A stretch of 64,000 bases of DNA from PFL25 sp046260155 (GTDB taxonomy: Bacteria; Chloroflexota; Anaerolineae; Anaerolineales; UBA4823). Positions 8,294-17,202 of this stretch are shown here, piece after piece. Below the pieces are notes generated by a model. It was not told where the DNA came from. It worked only from the letters and a program-made list of their open reading frames with translations, and did no database searches. The stretch is from NCBI GenBank assembly GCA_046260155.1, contig JBJYXV010000063.1, forward strand, positions 1 through 64,000. Reading direction: 5' to 3'. How positions within the stretch are numbered: the first letter of the stretch is position 1; each line of letters begins with the position of its first letter. Position numbers and translations under genes: made by a program.

Positions 8294-8827
8294 ATGTCAG
8301 ATTTCAAATCCAGTGAGTTTGAACAAGAATTCGATGAACGTGTAATCGAGATAGCCCGAGTTGCCAAAGTTGTCAAGGGAGGCCGTCGATTCTCATTCCG
8401 GGTAACGATTGTTGTTGGTGATAATCGAGGTAAAGTCGGAGTTGGGGTGGGGAAGGCAAATTCGGTCCCGGATGCAATGCGGAAAGCGTCAGAACGTGCC
8501 CGGAAAGAGATGCAAAAGATTTCACTTTTCGGATCGACGATTCCCCATGAGGTGATGGGGCGCATTTCCGGTGCCAAGGTGTTGTTAAAACCTGCTTCAC
8601 CTGGAACGGGAGTGATCGCTGCGGGAGGTGTCCGGGCTGTTTTGGAGGCTGCAGGAATTTCGGATATTCTAACAAAATCACTCGGAAGCAATAATGTACT
8701 CAATGTTGTCTATGCCACCATGGATGCGCTCGATCAATTAAAATCGCCCCAGGAAGTGGCAATGATGCGTGGCAAACCAGTCAAAGATGTTACGCCATTC
8801 TGGGAGAGGAGGAAGCAAAGTGCCTGA
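8294..8827 (+). CDS. rpsE: 30S ribosomal protein S5
   Basis: A 177-residue S5, involved in accuracy and mRNA helicase activity with S3 and S4. Features are the N-terminal double-stranded-RNA-binding fold with VVKGGRRFSFRVTIVVGD near residue 26, the GVGKANSVPDAMRKA loop, and the C-terminal GSNNVLNVVYATMDAL block. AGGAG lies 7 nt before the ATG. The last 8 nt overlap rpmD. Confidence 0.98.
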   Translation: MSDFKSSEFEQEFDERVIEIARVAKVVKGGRRFSFRVTIVVGDNRGKVGVGVGKANSVPDAMRKASERARKEMQKISLFGSTIPHEVMGRISGAKVLLKPASPGTGVIAAGGVRAVLEAAGISDILTKSLGSNNVLNVVYATMDALDQLKSPQEVAMMRGKPVKDVTPFWERRKQSA

Positions 8828-9050
8828 GTCTGAATCCAAACCTAAGAAAAAAACCACTAGGAAGAAGAAGTCTGAACACCTTGTCCGAGTAACATTAGTC
8901 AAGAGCCCGATTGGCTATGATGTTTCCCAGAAGCGAACAGTGAAGGCATTAGGTCTGCGGAAACTTAACCAGACTGTAGAACATAAGGATTCCCCAACTT
9001 TTCGAGGCATGGTGGCAAAGATCAGTCACCTGCTATCTGTCGAAGAATAG
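8820..9050 (+). CDS. rpmD: 50S ribosomal protein L30
   Basis: An L30 protein of 76 residues if translation starts at the GTG at 8820, just after GGAGGAAG within the end of rpsE. The L30 core is clear (VRVTLVKSPIGYDVSQKRTV followed by ALGLRKLNQTVEHKDSP). It has an unusually long lysine-rich N-terminal tail of about 20 residues ahead of the fold. The 8-nt overlap with rpsE implies coupling. Confidence 0.93.
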   Translation: MPESESKPKKKTTRKKKSEHLVRVTLVKSPIGYDVSQKRTVKALGLRKLNQTVEHKDSPTFRGMVAKISHLLSVEE

Positions 9051-9058
9051 GATTGCAA

Positions 9059-9526
9059 ATGCAGTTACATGATTTGAAACCCGATAAAGGGTCAAAGAAA
9101 GATCGGAAAAGAGTGGGTCGCGGTACATCAGCAGGTCAGGGGAAGACGGCGGGCCGCGGCACGAAGGGTCAGGGTGCCCGTGCAGGTGGTGGGACTCGTC
9201 TTTACCATCAAGGTGGAAACTTGCCGTTCTTCCGCAGATTACCATTCATGCGTGGTAAAGGATTCACTCCCCTCAATCGGGTGAGATACCAGGAAGTGAA
9301 TGTGGGTCAACTAAGCGGATTTGAGAGCAAGAGTGATATTAATCCAGAAGCTTTGGTCGCAGCAAATCTTGTGAGAGAAGGATCCGGTCCTATTGTCCTT
9401 CTTGGAGAAGGTGATATTGATATCGCGTTAAATGTCAGTGTCCACCGTGTATCCAAAGGTGCCCGAACAAAGATTGAGTCATCAGGTGGTAGTGTGGAAA
9501 TAATTACCCAGCAGGATAGCGAATAA
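9059..9526 (+). CDS. rplO: 50S ribosomal protein L15
   Basis: A 155-residue L15, a late-assembly protein. It starts MQLHDLKPDKGSKKDRKRVG and has the glycine- and arginine-rich N-terminal extension (GRGTSAGQGKTAGRGTKGQG) typical of the family. A TTG two codons upstream (9053) keeps the frame open, but the ATG is preferred. rpmD ends 8 nt upstream and secY follows 11 nt downstream. Confidence 0.97.
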   Translation: MQLHDLKPDKGSKKDRKRVGRGTSAGQGKTAGRGTKGQGARAGGGTRLYHQGGNLPFFRRLPFMRGKGFTPLNRVRYQEVNVGQLSGFESKSDINPEALVAANLVREGSGPIVLLGEGDIDIALNVSVHRVSKGARTKIESSGGSVEIITQQDSE

Positions 9527-9537
9527 GGAGCCAAAAT

Positions 9538-10878
9538 ATGAAGCGTTCAGCATGGCGCTATCTGTGGACTGCCAAAGATATTCGAAGAAGGTTGCTGATC
9601 ACGATCGGGTTGTTAGCGATCTATCGATTTGCAGCACATGTTCCAGTACCGGGTGTTAACCGGGAAGCTATCGCAGGGATCATGGCAGGGGGTGGTGCTT
9701 CAGGTACTTTGGTAAATTTGCTTGATCTGCTCTCAGGTGGTACTGTTTCGAATTTCTCGGTACTTGCTATGGGAGTGTATCCATACATTACTGCACAGAT
9801 TATTCTAAATCTATTGGTCCCGATCATTCCATCTTTACAGAGAAAGATGGAAGAGGATCCGAGGGAAGGCCGTAAATGGATGGAGAAATGGACCTATATC
9901 CTTGCCGTCCCGATGGCCGCGCTGAATGCAATTGGACAAATTAATCTCTTCTCTCAATTCACTGGTGGTGTGCCGATTTTGGATAATTTTGGATTGAGTG
10001 GCGGAAATATGTTGTCATCTTTCGCCGTGGTAGCCAGTATGACTGCAGGGACAATGTTCGCGATCTGGTTGGGTGAGCTGATTTCAGAATTCGGCATCCG
10101 GAATCAGGGTCTTTCTCTAATCATTTTTGCAGGGATTGTCTCACGCGTTCCGGTCTCACTTGCTAGGATCCTTGCCGATGAACAAAATCGTTGGCTTGGA
10201 TTAACCTTCATGCTGATCTTTACTTTGTTAACGATTTTTGCGATTGTGTTTGTACAGCAAGGTCAGAGAAACGTGCCGGTTATGTATCCGGGAAGAAGAG
10301 TTGGTAATCGAATGTCCATGCCGGTCAAGGGTACTTTGCCGCTGCGTGTAAATATGGCAGGAATGATCCCGCTGATCTTTGCCCAGGCTCTATTAACTTT
10401 TCCTGCCATCATAGCCAGCTTTTTCCAGGGCTCCCAAACAGAGTGGGTCGCAAATCTATCTGCGAGCATCCAGTCCATATTTGGTGGTTCGAGTAATGCA
10501 TATTGGGTGCTTTATTTCTTTATGGTCGTTGGCTTTACCTTCTTTTATACCGATGTTCTTTTTGCACAACAGAATTACGGAGAGAATTTAAAGAAGAGTG
10601 GTGCTCAGATTCCTGGTGTGAGCCGGGGTGCTCCAACCCAAAAATATCTCACCAAGGTGCTGCGCAGGATTACCTTGCCTGGAGCATTGTTTCTTGGAGT
10701 TGTAGCAATCCTGCCTTGGCTGATTGGGTTGATCATACCATTCGGTTCCAACACAGGATTATTGCTGGTTTCATCAGCCGGTTTGTTAATTGTTGTTGGC
10801 GTGGTTCGGGACACCTTCTTCAATATTGAAGCAGAACTCAAGCTGCATGGGTACGATGACACACTGTTAATCAGGTAA
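9538..10878 (+). CDS. secY: preprotein translocase subunit SecY
   Basis: A 446-residue SecY, the channel subunit of the Sec translocon, with about ten predicted membrane segments. Recognisable blocks are LLAIYRFAAHVPVPG near the N-terminus, VLAMGVYPYITAQIILNLL around residues 75-93, and the cytoplasmic loop region QQGQRNVPVMYPGR near residue 240. AAGGAG precedes the ATG. It closes the spc operon and is followed after 14 nt by adk. Confidence 0.98.
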   Translation: MKRSAWRYLWTAKDIRRRLLITIGLLAIYRFAAHVPVPGVNREAIAGIMAGGGASGTLVNLLDLLSGGTVSNFSVLAMGVYPYITAQIILNLLVPIIPSLQRKMEEDPREGRKWMEKWTYILAVPMAALNAIGQINLFSQFTGGVPILDNFGLSGGNMLSSFAVVASMTAGTMFAIWLGELISEFGIRNQGLSLIIFAGIVSRVPVSLARILADEQNRWLGLTFMLIFTLLTIFAIVFVQQGQRNVPVMYPGRRVGNRMSMPVKGTLPLRVNMAGMIPLIFAQALLTFPAIIASFFQGSQTEWVANLSASIQSIFGGSSNAYWVLYFFMVVGFTFFYTDVLFAQQNYGENLKKSGAQIPGVSRGAPTQKYLTKVLRRITLPGALFLGVVAILPWLIGLIIPFGSNTGLLLVSSAGLLIVVGVVRDTFFNIEAELKLHGYDDTLLIR

Positions 10879-10892
10879 GAGAGTAGATAACC

Positions 10893-11561
10893 GTGAAGAA
10901 TTTTTACGTTTTCTTGGGACCTCCAGGTGCCGGTAAAGGCACTCAAGCCAAATTCGTGGCAAAAATGCTGGGAATTCCACAGATTTCATCTGGGGATATC
11001 TTCCGGGAAAACAAAAAAAATAAAACTGAACTTGGCATACTTGCCGATGAGTACATCAGAGTCGGGGAATTAGTCCCTGATGATGTCACGATACGCATGG
11101 TTGGTGAAAGAATTTCAAGAACTGACTGTGATGCGGGTGCAATTCTGGATGGTTTTCCTCGCACACCAAACCAGGCAAAAGCTTTGGACAAAATGCTAGA
11201 AGGGATGAATTGTCAAATTATTCAGGTACCATACATTGCTGTAGATGAAGAAGAATTGGTCGAGCGATTATCTGGAAGGCTAACGTGCCGGGAACAAGGT
11301 CATGTCTTCCATAAAAAGTACAATCCCCCGAAAGTAGCAGGTGTATGTGATTTTGATGGATCAGAATTGTATCAAAGAGAGGATGATCGACCAGAGACGG
11401 TTAAACACCGGATTCGTGTTTATGAACAGCAAACTCGTCCTTTAATCGAGTACTACAAGGAACGCGGCATCCTGGTCAAGATTGATGGGAATCAAGCCAT
11501 TGAGCAAGTTACTGGAGATCTGATGGAAATGTTAGAGAAGGTGGATGAATCAAATGGGTGA
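10893..11561 (+). CDS. adk: adenylate kinase
   Basis: A 222-residue adenylate kinase (ATP + AMP to 2 ADP), long form with a LID domain. The P-loop GPPGAGKGTQ is at residues 9-18 and the AMP-binding DGFPR motif is near residue 85. In the LID only one cysteine of the usual zinc ligands is at the start (LTCREQGHVFHKKYNPP), with a Cys-Asp pair later (VCDFDG), so zinc binding is uncertain. Translation starts at GTG. The end overlaps the beginning of map. Confidence 0.97.
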   Translation: MKNFYVFLGPPGAGKGTQAKFVAKMLGIPQISSGDIFRENKKNKTELGILADEYIRVGELVPDDVTIRMVGERISRTDCDAGAILDGFPRTPNQAKALDKMLEGMNCQIIQVPYIAVDEEELVERLSGRLTCREQGHVFHKKYNPPKVAGVCDFDGSELYQREDDRPETVKHRIRVYEQQTRPLIEYYKERGILVKIDGNQAIEQVTGDLMEMLEKVDESNG

Positions 11562-12321
11562 TAGACCAATCGTGATTAAAAATCCGCCTGAAATTGACCT
11601 TATGCGGGCAGCAGGACGAATTAATGCAATGGTACTGCAGGAAGTTGGGAAAATGGTCCGACCTGGCATTACTACACAGGAATTAGACTCAGCAGCGGAA
11701 GAGTTGATCCTGCAAAATGGTGGCATACCTGCGTTCAAGAATTATCCGGGTCCTTATCCATATCCAGCAACGCTGACAGTTTCGGTAAATGAAGAACTGG
11801 TGCATGGAATCCCCGGAAAACGCATTCTCAAGGAAGGTGACATCGTCTCCATTGACTGTGGAACGATCTTGGATGGATTTGTTGCAGATTCTGCCTTTAG
11901 CATGGGAGTTGGGAGTATCTCTTCCCAGGCACAGTTGTTGTTAGATGTTACCGAAAAAGCCCTGTATAAAGGTATTGAAAAGATGCGAGCTGGCAACCGA
12001 GTCGGTGATGTATCTGCAACAATCCAAAATTATGTCGAGGGATTCAATTTTCATGTTCCGCGTGAATATACTGGACATGGGGTAGGTCGTAATATGCATG
12101 AAGGACCCCTGGTTCCCAACTTTGGTGTGAGCGGGCGAGGTATCCCATTGCGTCCTGGATTCACCGTGGCACTCGAACCAATGGTCATGATTGGAACGCA
12201 TCGTACACGAGTCCTGGAGGACCAATGGACTGTAATTTCAGCAGATCGATCTTTAACGGCTCATTTTGAGCATTCAGTTGCAGTAACTGAGGGTGAGCCG
12301 ATAATTTTGACTGCGATTTAA
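11554..12321 (+). CDS. map: type I methionine aminopeptidase
   Basis: A 255-residue methionine aminopeptidase that removes the initiator Met. Metal ligands of the family are visible: the Asp of SIDCGT and of DGFVADSAF, the His of EYTGHGVGRNMHE, the Glu of ALEPM, and the Glu of FEHSVAVTE. The ATG at 11554 is chosen because AAGGTGG lies about 8 nt upstream; the ATG at 11545 is closer to that site. It overlaps adk by 8 nt. Confidence 0.96.
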   Translation: MGDRPIVIKNPPEIDLMRAAGRINAMVLQEVGKMVRPGITTQELDSAAEELILQNGGIPAFKNYPGPYPYPATLTVSVNEELVHGIPGKRILKEGDIVSIDCGTILDGFVADSAFSMGVGSISSQAQLLLDVTEKALYKGIEKMRAGNRVGDVSATIQNYVEGFNFHVPREYTGHGVGRNMHEGPLVPNFGVSGRGIPLRPGFTVALEPMVMIGTHRTRVLEDQWTVISADRSLTAHFEHSVAVTEGEPIILTAI

Positions 12322-12328
12322 CATCTTC

Positions 12329-12357
12329 TGGACATATAAGATTTGGTTATGTATAAT
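12329..12357 (+). promoter_or_regulatory. sigma-70-type promoter for the alpha operon
   Basis: TGGACA (12329-12334), a 17-nt spacer and a perfect TATAAT (12352-12357) lie between map and rpmJ, just where infA is usually found. Transcription would start near 12364, about 60 nt before rpmJ, and serve rpmJ, rpsM, rpsK, rpsD, rpoA and rplQ. This is one of the three best promoter matches in the window. Confidence 0.7.
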
Positions 12358-12424
12358 TATAAATTCGGCTACCTACCAAAAGTGAATTGAGTTTCACCGG
12401 TATATTTTAAGGAGAGATTAGCCA

Positions 12425-12538
12425 ATGAAAGTATCAGCTTCAGTAAAAAAGCGCTGTGCAAAATGCAAAATCGTCAAACGTCGCGGTGTGGTTTACGTTA
12501 TTTGTGAAAATCCAAAGCATAAACAAAGACAGGGATAG
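12425..12538 (+). CDS. rpmJ: 50S ribosomal protein L36
   Basis: A 37-residue L36 gene. It reads MKVSASVKKRCAKCKIVKRR, continues with the VVYVICENPKHKQRQG block, and has the zinc-binding set Cys11, Cys14, Cys27, His32. AAGGAG at 12409-12414 precedes the ATG. It is the first gene after the promoter at 12329-12357 and is followed 6 nt later by rpsM. infA, normally between map and rpmJ, is absent. Confidence 0.97.
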   Translation: MKVSASVKKRCAKCKIVKRRGVVYVICENPKHKQRQG

Positions 12539-12544
12539 AGGATT

Positions 12545-12934
12545 ATGGCGAGAATTGAAGGTGTTGACCTCCCACGGAACAAGCGGGTCGAAATTGGATT
12601 GAGATATCTGTATGGTATCGGGCCAACCAGGTCAAAAGAGATATTGGCGGCTACTCAAGTAAATCCAGATACTAGAGTAAAGGACCTCACCGATGCAGAA
12701 ATCGCTTCATTACGCGAATTCATCATCCAGAATTATAAAATTGAGGGTGATTTGCGTCGTGATGTACAGATGCATATCAAGAGGTTGATAGAAATCGGCA
12801 GTTACCGCGGCTTACGGCACCGTCGAAATCTTCCTGTCCGTGGGCAACGAACCAGAACTAATGCCCGTACGAGTAAAGGTCCCAAGAAGACCGTTGCTGG
12901 GCGTGGCAGACGCCGAGGAGCCAAGAAGAAATAA
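12545..12934 (+). CDS. rpsM: 30S ribosomal protein S13
   Basis: A 129-residue S13, which contacts the 50S subunit and P-site tRNA. It opens MARIEGVDLPRNKRVEIGL and contains the helix-two-turn-helix motif YLYGIGPTRSKEIL, the SYRGLRHRRNLPVRGQRT block, and a basic C-terminal tail. The position after rpmJ is standard. rpsK follows after 54 nt. Confidence 0.98.
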   Translation: MARIEGVDLPRNKRVEIGLRYLYGIGPTRSKEILAATQVNPDTRVKDLTDAEIASLREFIIQNYKIEGDLRRDVQMHIKRLIEIGSYRGLRHRRNLPVRGQRTRTNARTSKGPKKTVAGRGRRRGAKKK

Positions 12935-12988
12935 ACCCTCATGAGATAGGAATCCACCTATCACATTGAGATGATAAAGGATGGAATT

Positions 12989-13387
12989 ATGGCAACAGGA
13001 GATCGTTCGCGCCGTTCAGGTGGAAGAAAAACTAAAAGAACCATATCTGCGGGTCAGGTGCACATCAGTGCGACTTTTAATAACACGATTGTGACAATCA
13101 CAGATATGCAAGGCAATACCGTGGTTTGGGGAAGCTCTGGGTCTGCCGGATTTAAAGGCTCGCGCAAGAGCACTCCTTTTGCAGCGCGTCTTGCTGCGGA
13201 AAAAGCTCTGAAGGCTGCCCAAGCATTGGGTTTGCAGGAAGTTGAAATTATCGTTAAAGGACCGGGTCCCGGGCGAGAATCTGCAATCAGAGCTGTGCAA
13301 GGGGCTGGATTGAAAGTAACGGCAATTATTGATAAAACACCAGTTCCGCATAACGGTTGCCGTCCACCAAAAAAGCGCCGTGTTTAA
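12989..13387 (+). CDS. rpsK: 30S ribosomal protein S11
   Basis: A 132-residue S11, a platform protein of the small subunit. The frame is open from 12971, but the ATG at 12989 has AAAGGA upstream and gives MATGDRSRRSGG. The conserved blocks HISATFNNTIVTITD, GSRKSTPFAARLAAE and the C-terminal PHNGCRPPKKRRV confirm the family. Confidence 0.97.
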   Translation: MATGDRSRRSGGRKTKRTISAGQVHISATFNNTIVTITDMQGNTVVWGSSGSAGFKGSRKSTPFAARLAAEKALKAAQALGLQEVEIIVKGPGPGRESAIRAVQGAGLKVTAIIDKTPVPHNGCRPPKKRRV

Positions 13388-13416
13388 AATCATATTTATA
13401 AAAGAAGGAAGAGCGA

Positions 13417-14055
13417 ATGGCTAGATATACAGGACCGGTGTGCAAATTATGCCGGAGAGAAGGTGAAAAATTGTTCTTGAAGGGTGAGCGTTGTTTCACC
13501 CCCAAGTGTTCATTTGAGCGGCGTGGATATCCGCCAGGGATCCATGGGAAGAGTTTTCAGTACCGGAGACGGCGTGAATCGGATTACAGCCGCCAGCTGC
13601 GTGCAAAGCAGAAAGCTCGCCGGACGTATGGCATCCTGGAGCGGCAATTTCGTCGATACTACGATGTTTCATTAAAACGCAGGGGATTAACTGGTGTCAA
13701 CCTGCTTCAAATTCTTGAGTCTCGCCTGGACAATGTTGTGTTTCGATTGGGCTTCGCTGCCAATCGTGCCCAGGCAAGGTTATTAGTCACTCACGGTCAC
13801 TTTGATGTCAATGGCCGGCGTACAGATGTACCCTCCATGTTAATCTCTCCTGGTGATGAGATTGAAGTCCGGGAAGGCTCAAGGAAGCGCACTTTCTTCA
13901 AGGAATTACCTGCCGTTGCTGAAGAGAGGTCCGTCCCAGATTGGGTGACCAGGGATGCGAAGAATTTAAAAGGAACCGTTACTCGTTTACCTGAGCGATC
14001 AGAGATTGATGGTAATCTCAACGAGCAGCTGATCGTGGAGTATTACAAGCGATAA
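13417..14055 (+). CDS. rpsD: 30S ribosomal protein S4, zinc-binding type
   Basis: A 212-residue S4, a primary 16S rRNA binder and mRNA helicase component, which represses the alpha operon in E. coli. The N-terminal zinc motif is present (Cys9, Cys12, Cys26, Cys31). The S4 RNA-binding domain begins near LESRLDNVVFRLGFA. GAAGGAAGAG precedes the start. A 69-nt spacer then leads to rpoA. Confidence 0.98.
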   Translation: MARYTGPVCKLCRREGEKLFLKGERCFTPKCSFERRGYPPGIHGKSFQYRRRRESDYSRQLRAKQKARRTYGILERQFRRYYDVSLKRRGLTGVNLLQILESRLDNVVFRLGFAANRAQARLLVTHGHFDVNGRRTDVPSMLISPGDEIEVREGSRKRTFFKELPAVAEERSVPDWVTRDAKNLKGTVTRLPERSEIDGNLNEQLIVEYYKR

Positions 14056-14124
14056 GGTTTTTTTCTTATGTTTCCTTTAAATAATATTCGGGGAAACGGT
14101 TTGGAAATTCAGATGAGGTGAACC

Positions 14125-15096
14125 GTGATAGGTTTAACAAATATGGTGACTCCAAAAATCGAGCGAGAAGCTGAGGCCAGGAATTATGGCAAATTTGCAA
14201 TCAGCCCGCTTGAACGCGGATATGGTATTACTTTAGGTAATGCTCTGCGCCGGGTTTTGCTTTCTTCATTGGAGGGGGCAGCTGTCACCTCAATTCGAAT
14301 TGCTGATGTACAGCACGAATTTAGTGAGATACCCGGGGTGCGTGAAGATGTCATTCGCGTTATGCTGCAGATTAAGCAGCTGCGGATGAAGATGTATGAT
14401 GTAGATACCGCTCGTTTGCATCTAGAGGTGCGAGGGGCGGGGATTGTAACAGCTGCAGATATTATTGCTCCTCCAGAAGTAGAGATCGTCAATCCTGATC
14501 TTTATTTATTCACTGTAGACGCCAATGAAACCAGCCTTGAAATTGAGCTGACAGCAGAACGGGGCAGGGGTTATTCTCCTGCTGATGAGAGAGGTGGGAG
14601 ATTACCAATCGGTGAGTTGCCGGTCGATGCAATTTTCAGCCCAATCAGGCGTGTGAATTGGGAGTCTGGCAGTGCTCGGGTCGGTCAAAGTACGAATTAT
14701 GACCGCCTCGTAATGGAGATCTGGACCGACGGCACTGTGGGACCAGAAGAGGGACTTAGCAACAGCGCAAAGATCCTGATTGAACACTTGCGACACTTAG
14801 CAGGTGTAAGTGAGGAATCACTTACTATTATTGCCCAGGAAGAAGAAGAGAGCAGCCGGTTGACAAGTGAAATGATTGAAACCCCGATTGAGAACCTGGA
14901 CCTATCCGTGAGGGTTTTCAACTCGCTCAAACGCACGGGAATTACTACCGTAGGTGAGGTGCTTGAATTACTCGACAAGGGTGATGAAGCTGTGATGTCA
15001 ATCCGCAATTTTGGTGAGAAAAGCCTGGATGAACTCACGGCGAAAATGAGTGAAAAGGGCTACCTGGAAGATGAAGAAGAGACTGAGGCGGAGTAG
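14125..15096 (+). CDS. rpoA: DNA-directed RNA polymerase alpha subunit
   Basis: A 323-residue alpha subunit. The N-terminal assembly domain contains FAISPLERGYGITLGNALRR (about residues 24-43). A linker rich in acidic residues leads to the C-terminal domain (about 250-310) with ENLDLSVRVFNSLKRTGI and the RNFGEKSLDEL motif that binds UP elements and activators. The start is taken as GTG at 14125 after GAGGTG; the ATG at 14143 is an alternative. Confidence 0.97.
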   Translation: MIGLTNMVTPKIEREAEARNYGKFAISPLERGYGITLGNALRRVLLSSLEGAAVTSIRIADVQHEFSEIPGVREDVIRVMLQIKQLRMKMYDVDTARLHLEVRGAGIVTAADIIAPPEVEIVNPDLYLFTVDANETSLEIELTAERGRGYSPADERGGRLPIGELPVDAIFSPIRRVNWESGSARVGQSTNYDRLVMEIWTDGTVGPEEGLSNSAKILIEHLRHLAGVSEESLTIIAQEEEESSRLTSEMIETPIENLDLSVRVFNSLKRTGITTVGEVLELLDKGDEAVMSIRNFGEKSLDELTAKMSEKGYLEDEEETEAE

Positions 15097-15103
15097 CTAA
15101 GAA

Positions 15104-15481
15104 ATGCGACATAAAATAGTTGGTAAGAGGCTGAGTCGGTCAAAAGATCAACGTCGTGCACTCAGGAGGACCATGGTAAACCAGTTGTTTACTCATGAAC
15201 GAATCCGCACGACCCATGCGAAAGCCATGGCGATCCGTGGACAGGCTGAGAGGTTAATCACATTAGCAAAGCGTGGTAACGCTGCAGGTGACGAGAAGAT
15301 GGTTCATGCCCGACGCCTCGCGGCTGCCCGTATGGATAATCCCGAGATGGTAAGGAAATTGTTTGATGATATTGCTCCTCGATACGAAAACCGGGCTGGT
15401 GGTTATACACGCGTATTAAAACTAGGTCCACGGTATGGTGATTCGGCTGAAATGGTAATCCTGGAGTTGATCGAGGAATAG
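15104..15481 (+). CDS. rplQ: 50S ribosomal protein L17
   Basis: A 125-residue L17, located around the exit tunnel. It has the typical opening MRHKIVGKRLSRSKDQRRAL and the blocks FTHERIRTTHAKA and AGGYTRVLKLGPRYGD. It ends the alpha operon, directly after rpoA. A short GATCAA/TTGATC hairpin (15507-15525) followed by TCTTTTG lies before truA and may terminate part of the transcripts. Confidence 0.98.
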   Translation: MRHKIVGKRLSRSKDQRRALRRTMVNQLFTHERIRTTHAKAMAIRGQAERLITLAKRGNAAGDEKMVHARRLAAARMDNPEMVRKLFDDIAPRYENRAGGYTRVLKLGPRYGDSAEMVILELIEE

Positions 15482-15506
15482 TCGATCTATATTGAGCAGT
15501 AAAAGC

Positions 15507-15534
15507 GATCAATTTCAAGTTGATCTCTTTTGTT
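15507..15534 (+). terminator. weak intrinsic terminator after rplQ
   Basis: A 6-bp inverted repeat, GATCAA (15507-15512) and TTGATC (15520-15525), with a 7-nt loop is followed by TCTTTTGTT. The stem is short, and truA starts 15 nt further on without its own clear promoter, so this more likely attenuates than stops transcription. Confidence 0.35.
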
Positions 15535-15539
15535 AGATA

Positions 15540-16280
15540 ATGGCACATTACAAAGTTATCCTGGCATATGACGGTACTGATTACCAGGGATTTCAGCGGC
15601 AAGCTGAAGGAAGAACGATACAGGCATCCGTTGAATCTGCGCTGTACAAGATTGGTTGGAAAGGGACATCAATCAATGGTGCAGGAAGGACAGATGCTGG
15701 CGTTCACGCCTCAGGACAGGTAATCGGTTTTGAGCATGATTGGGATCATCCTGATAGAGATTTACAGGCCGCATTGAACGCCAACTTGCCCCTTGATATC
15801 GCCGCACTTTCTGTTGAACAGGTAAGCAGTGATTTTCACCCGCGGTATTCAGCAGTAGCCCGGCGTTACCTTTACAGGTTATTCTGCGATGAGATCCGGC
15901 AGCCGCTCAAGGAACGATATGCCTGGCGAGTCTGGCCACCAATGTCAATGGAGAGATTGGCGGGATTTCCAGAAAAATTGGTAGGTGAGCATGATTTCTC
16001 TGCTTTTGGTACCTCACCAAAACCAGGCGGAAGTACCGTCAGGCAGATATTTTATGCCTCTTGGCGTAATGATCAGGAGTATTTATTATTCGAAATTCTT
16101 GGGAATGCATTTCTATACCACATGGTTCGCAGGTTGGTAAGTTATCAAGTGGAAGTAGGTCAGGGAAAGCGCGATCCTGAAGATTTTAATCAATTGGTCA
16201 TCGGCAATCATGAGGAGCCTATTCGAGGACTTGCACCTGCCAGTGGGTTGACTTTATCGGATGTTCGTTATCCGAATTAA
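15540..16280 (+). CDS. truA: tRNA pseudouridine(38-40) synthase
   Basis: A 246-residue TruA, which makes pseudouridine at tRNA positions 38-40. The catalytic aspartate is in GAGRTDAGVHA (near residue 53). The opening ILAYDGTDYQGFQRQ and the C-terminal FLYHMVRRLVSYQVEVG block are typical. It sits between rplQ and rplM, a frequent arrangement. No good ribosome-binding site was seen before the ATG. Confidence 0.97.
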   Translation: MAHYKVILAYDGTDYQGFQRQAEGRTIQASVESALYKIGWKGTSINGAGRTDAGVHASGQVIGFEHDWDHPDRDLQAALNANLPLDIAALSVEQVSSDFHPRYSAVARRYLYRLFCDEIRQPLKERYAWRVWPPMSMERLAGFPEKLVGEHDFSAFGTSPKPGGSTVRQIFYASWRNDQEYLLFEILGNAFLYHMVRRLVSYQVEVGQGKRDPEDFNQLVIGNHEEPIRGLAPASGLTLSDVRYPN

Positions 16281-16342
16281 TATGGAGTATCAGATTTTGT
16301 TTCCTCTTTGGATGAGGACATAAGATAGTGGAGAGAAGAACT

Positions 16343-16774
16343 GTGCAAAAAACGTATGTACCAAAATCAGGTGATATAACACAAGATTGGAAATTGGTGG
16401 ACGCCAATGGGAAAAATTTAGGTCGCTTGGCAACCGAAATTTCGAGCATTTTGCTTGGAAAAGATAAACCAATTTTCACCCCAGGTGTAGATACCGGCGA
16501 TTATGTGATTGTTGTCAATGCAGAACGAATTACTGTTACTGGAAACAAAATGGAAGATAAATACTACTATCGCCACAGCGGGTATCCTGGAGGATTGAAA
16601 AAAATTAATTTAAAGGATCAATTAGCGAAATATCCTGATCGGGTGATACGACAGGCGGTTTGGGGAATGCTGCCCCACAATCGATTTGGGCGTAAGTTGT
16701 TGAAAAAGCTGAAAATCTATGCGGGTTCTGATCATCCCCACCAAGCCCAGAATCCTGTTCAGGTTGAATTATAA
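16343..16774 (+). CDS. rplM: 50S ribosomal protein L13
   Basis: A 143-residue L13, an early assembly protein. The frame is open from a GTG at 16328, but the second GTG at 16343 has GGAGAGAAG just upstream and gives the family start MQKTYVPK. Signature blocks are DANGKNLGRLATEIS, the KYYYRHSGYPGG region and VWGMLPHNRFGRKLLKKLK. It is cotranscribed with rpsI 9 nt downstream. Confidence 0.96.
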   Translation: MQKTYVPKSGDITQDWKLVDANGKNLGRLATEISSILLGKDKPIFTPGVDTGDYVIVVNAERITVTGNKMEDKYYYRHSGYPGGLKKINLKDQLAKYPDRVIRQAVWGMLPHNRFGRKLLKKLKIYAGSDHPHQAQNPVQVEL

Positions 16775-16783
16775 GGAGCAATA

Positions 16784-17179
16784 ATGGCAGTTCAGTATTA
16801 CGAAGGAATCGGTCGCCGCAAAGCAAGTACTGCAAGAGTTCGCGTCATGAACGGGACAGGAAACTTTGTGGTGAATGGAAAGACACTTGAAGATTACTTC
16901 CCGCGTGTTGGCGATAAGGAAAATGTTCTCACACCTTTGGACACAACTGGAGAGAACAAGAGCCAATTAGATGTTTCGGTCCTTGTGAAAGGTGGGGGGG
17001 TAACCGGTCAGTCTGATGCGGTCAAGCTTGGATTGGCAAGAGCATTAATTAAAATGGTCCCAGACTACCAACCACCATTAAGAAAGGCTGGACTGCTGAC
17101 AAGAGATCCTCGTGAGAAAGAACGCAAGAAACCTGGACTAAAACGCGCCCGAAAAGCTCCAACCTACACAAAGCGTTAA
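16784..17179 (+). CDS. rpsI: 30S ribosomal protein S9
   Basis: A 131-residue S9, whose C-terminal tail touches the P-site tRNA anticodon. It shows YEGIGRRKASTARVRV at the N-terminus, the GGGVTGQSDAVKLGLARAL block, and ends LKRARKAPTYTKR, the conserved basic tail. AAGGAG precedes the start. It is the last gene of the ribosomal supercluster and is followed by a strong terminator. Confidence 0.98.
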   Translation: MAVQYYEGIGRRKASTARVRVMNGTGNFVVNGKTLEDYFPRVGDKENVLTPLDTTGENKSQLDVSVLVKGGGVTGQSDAVKLGLARALIKMVPDYQPPLRKAGLLTRDPREKERKKPGLKRARKAPTYTKR

Positions 17180-17202
17180 TCAATTCTATTCAGCCTATCG
17201 AT

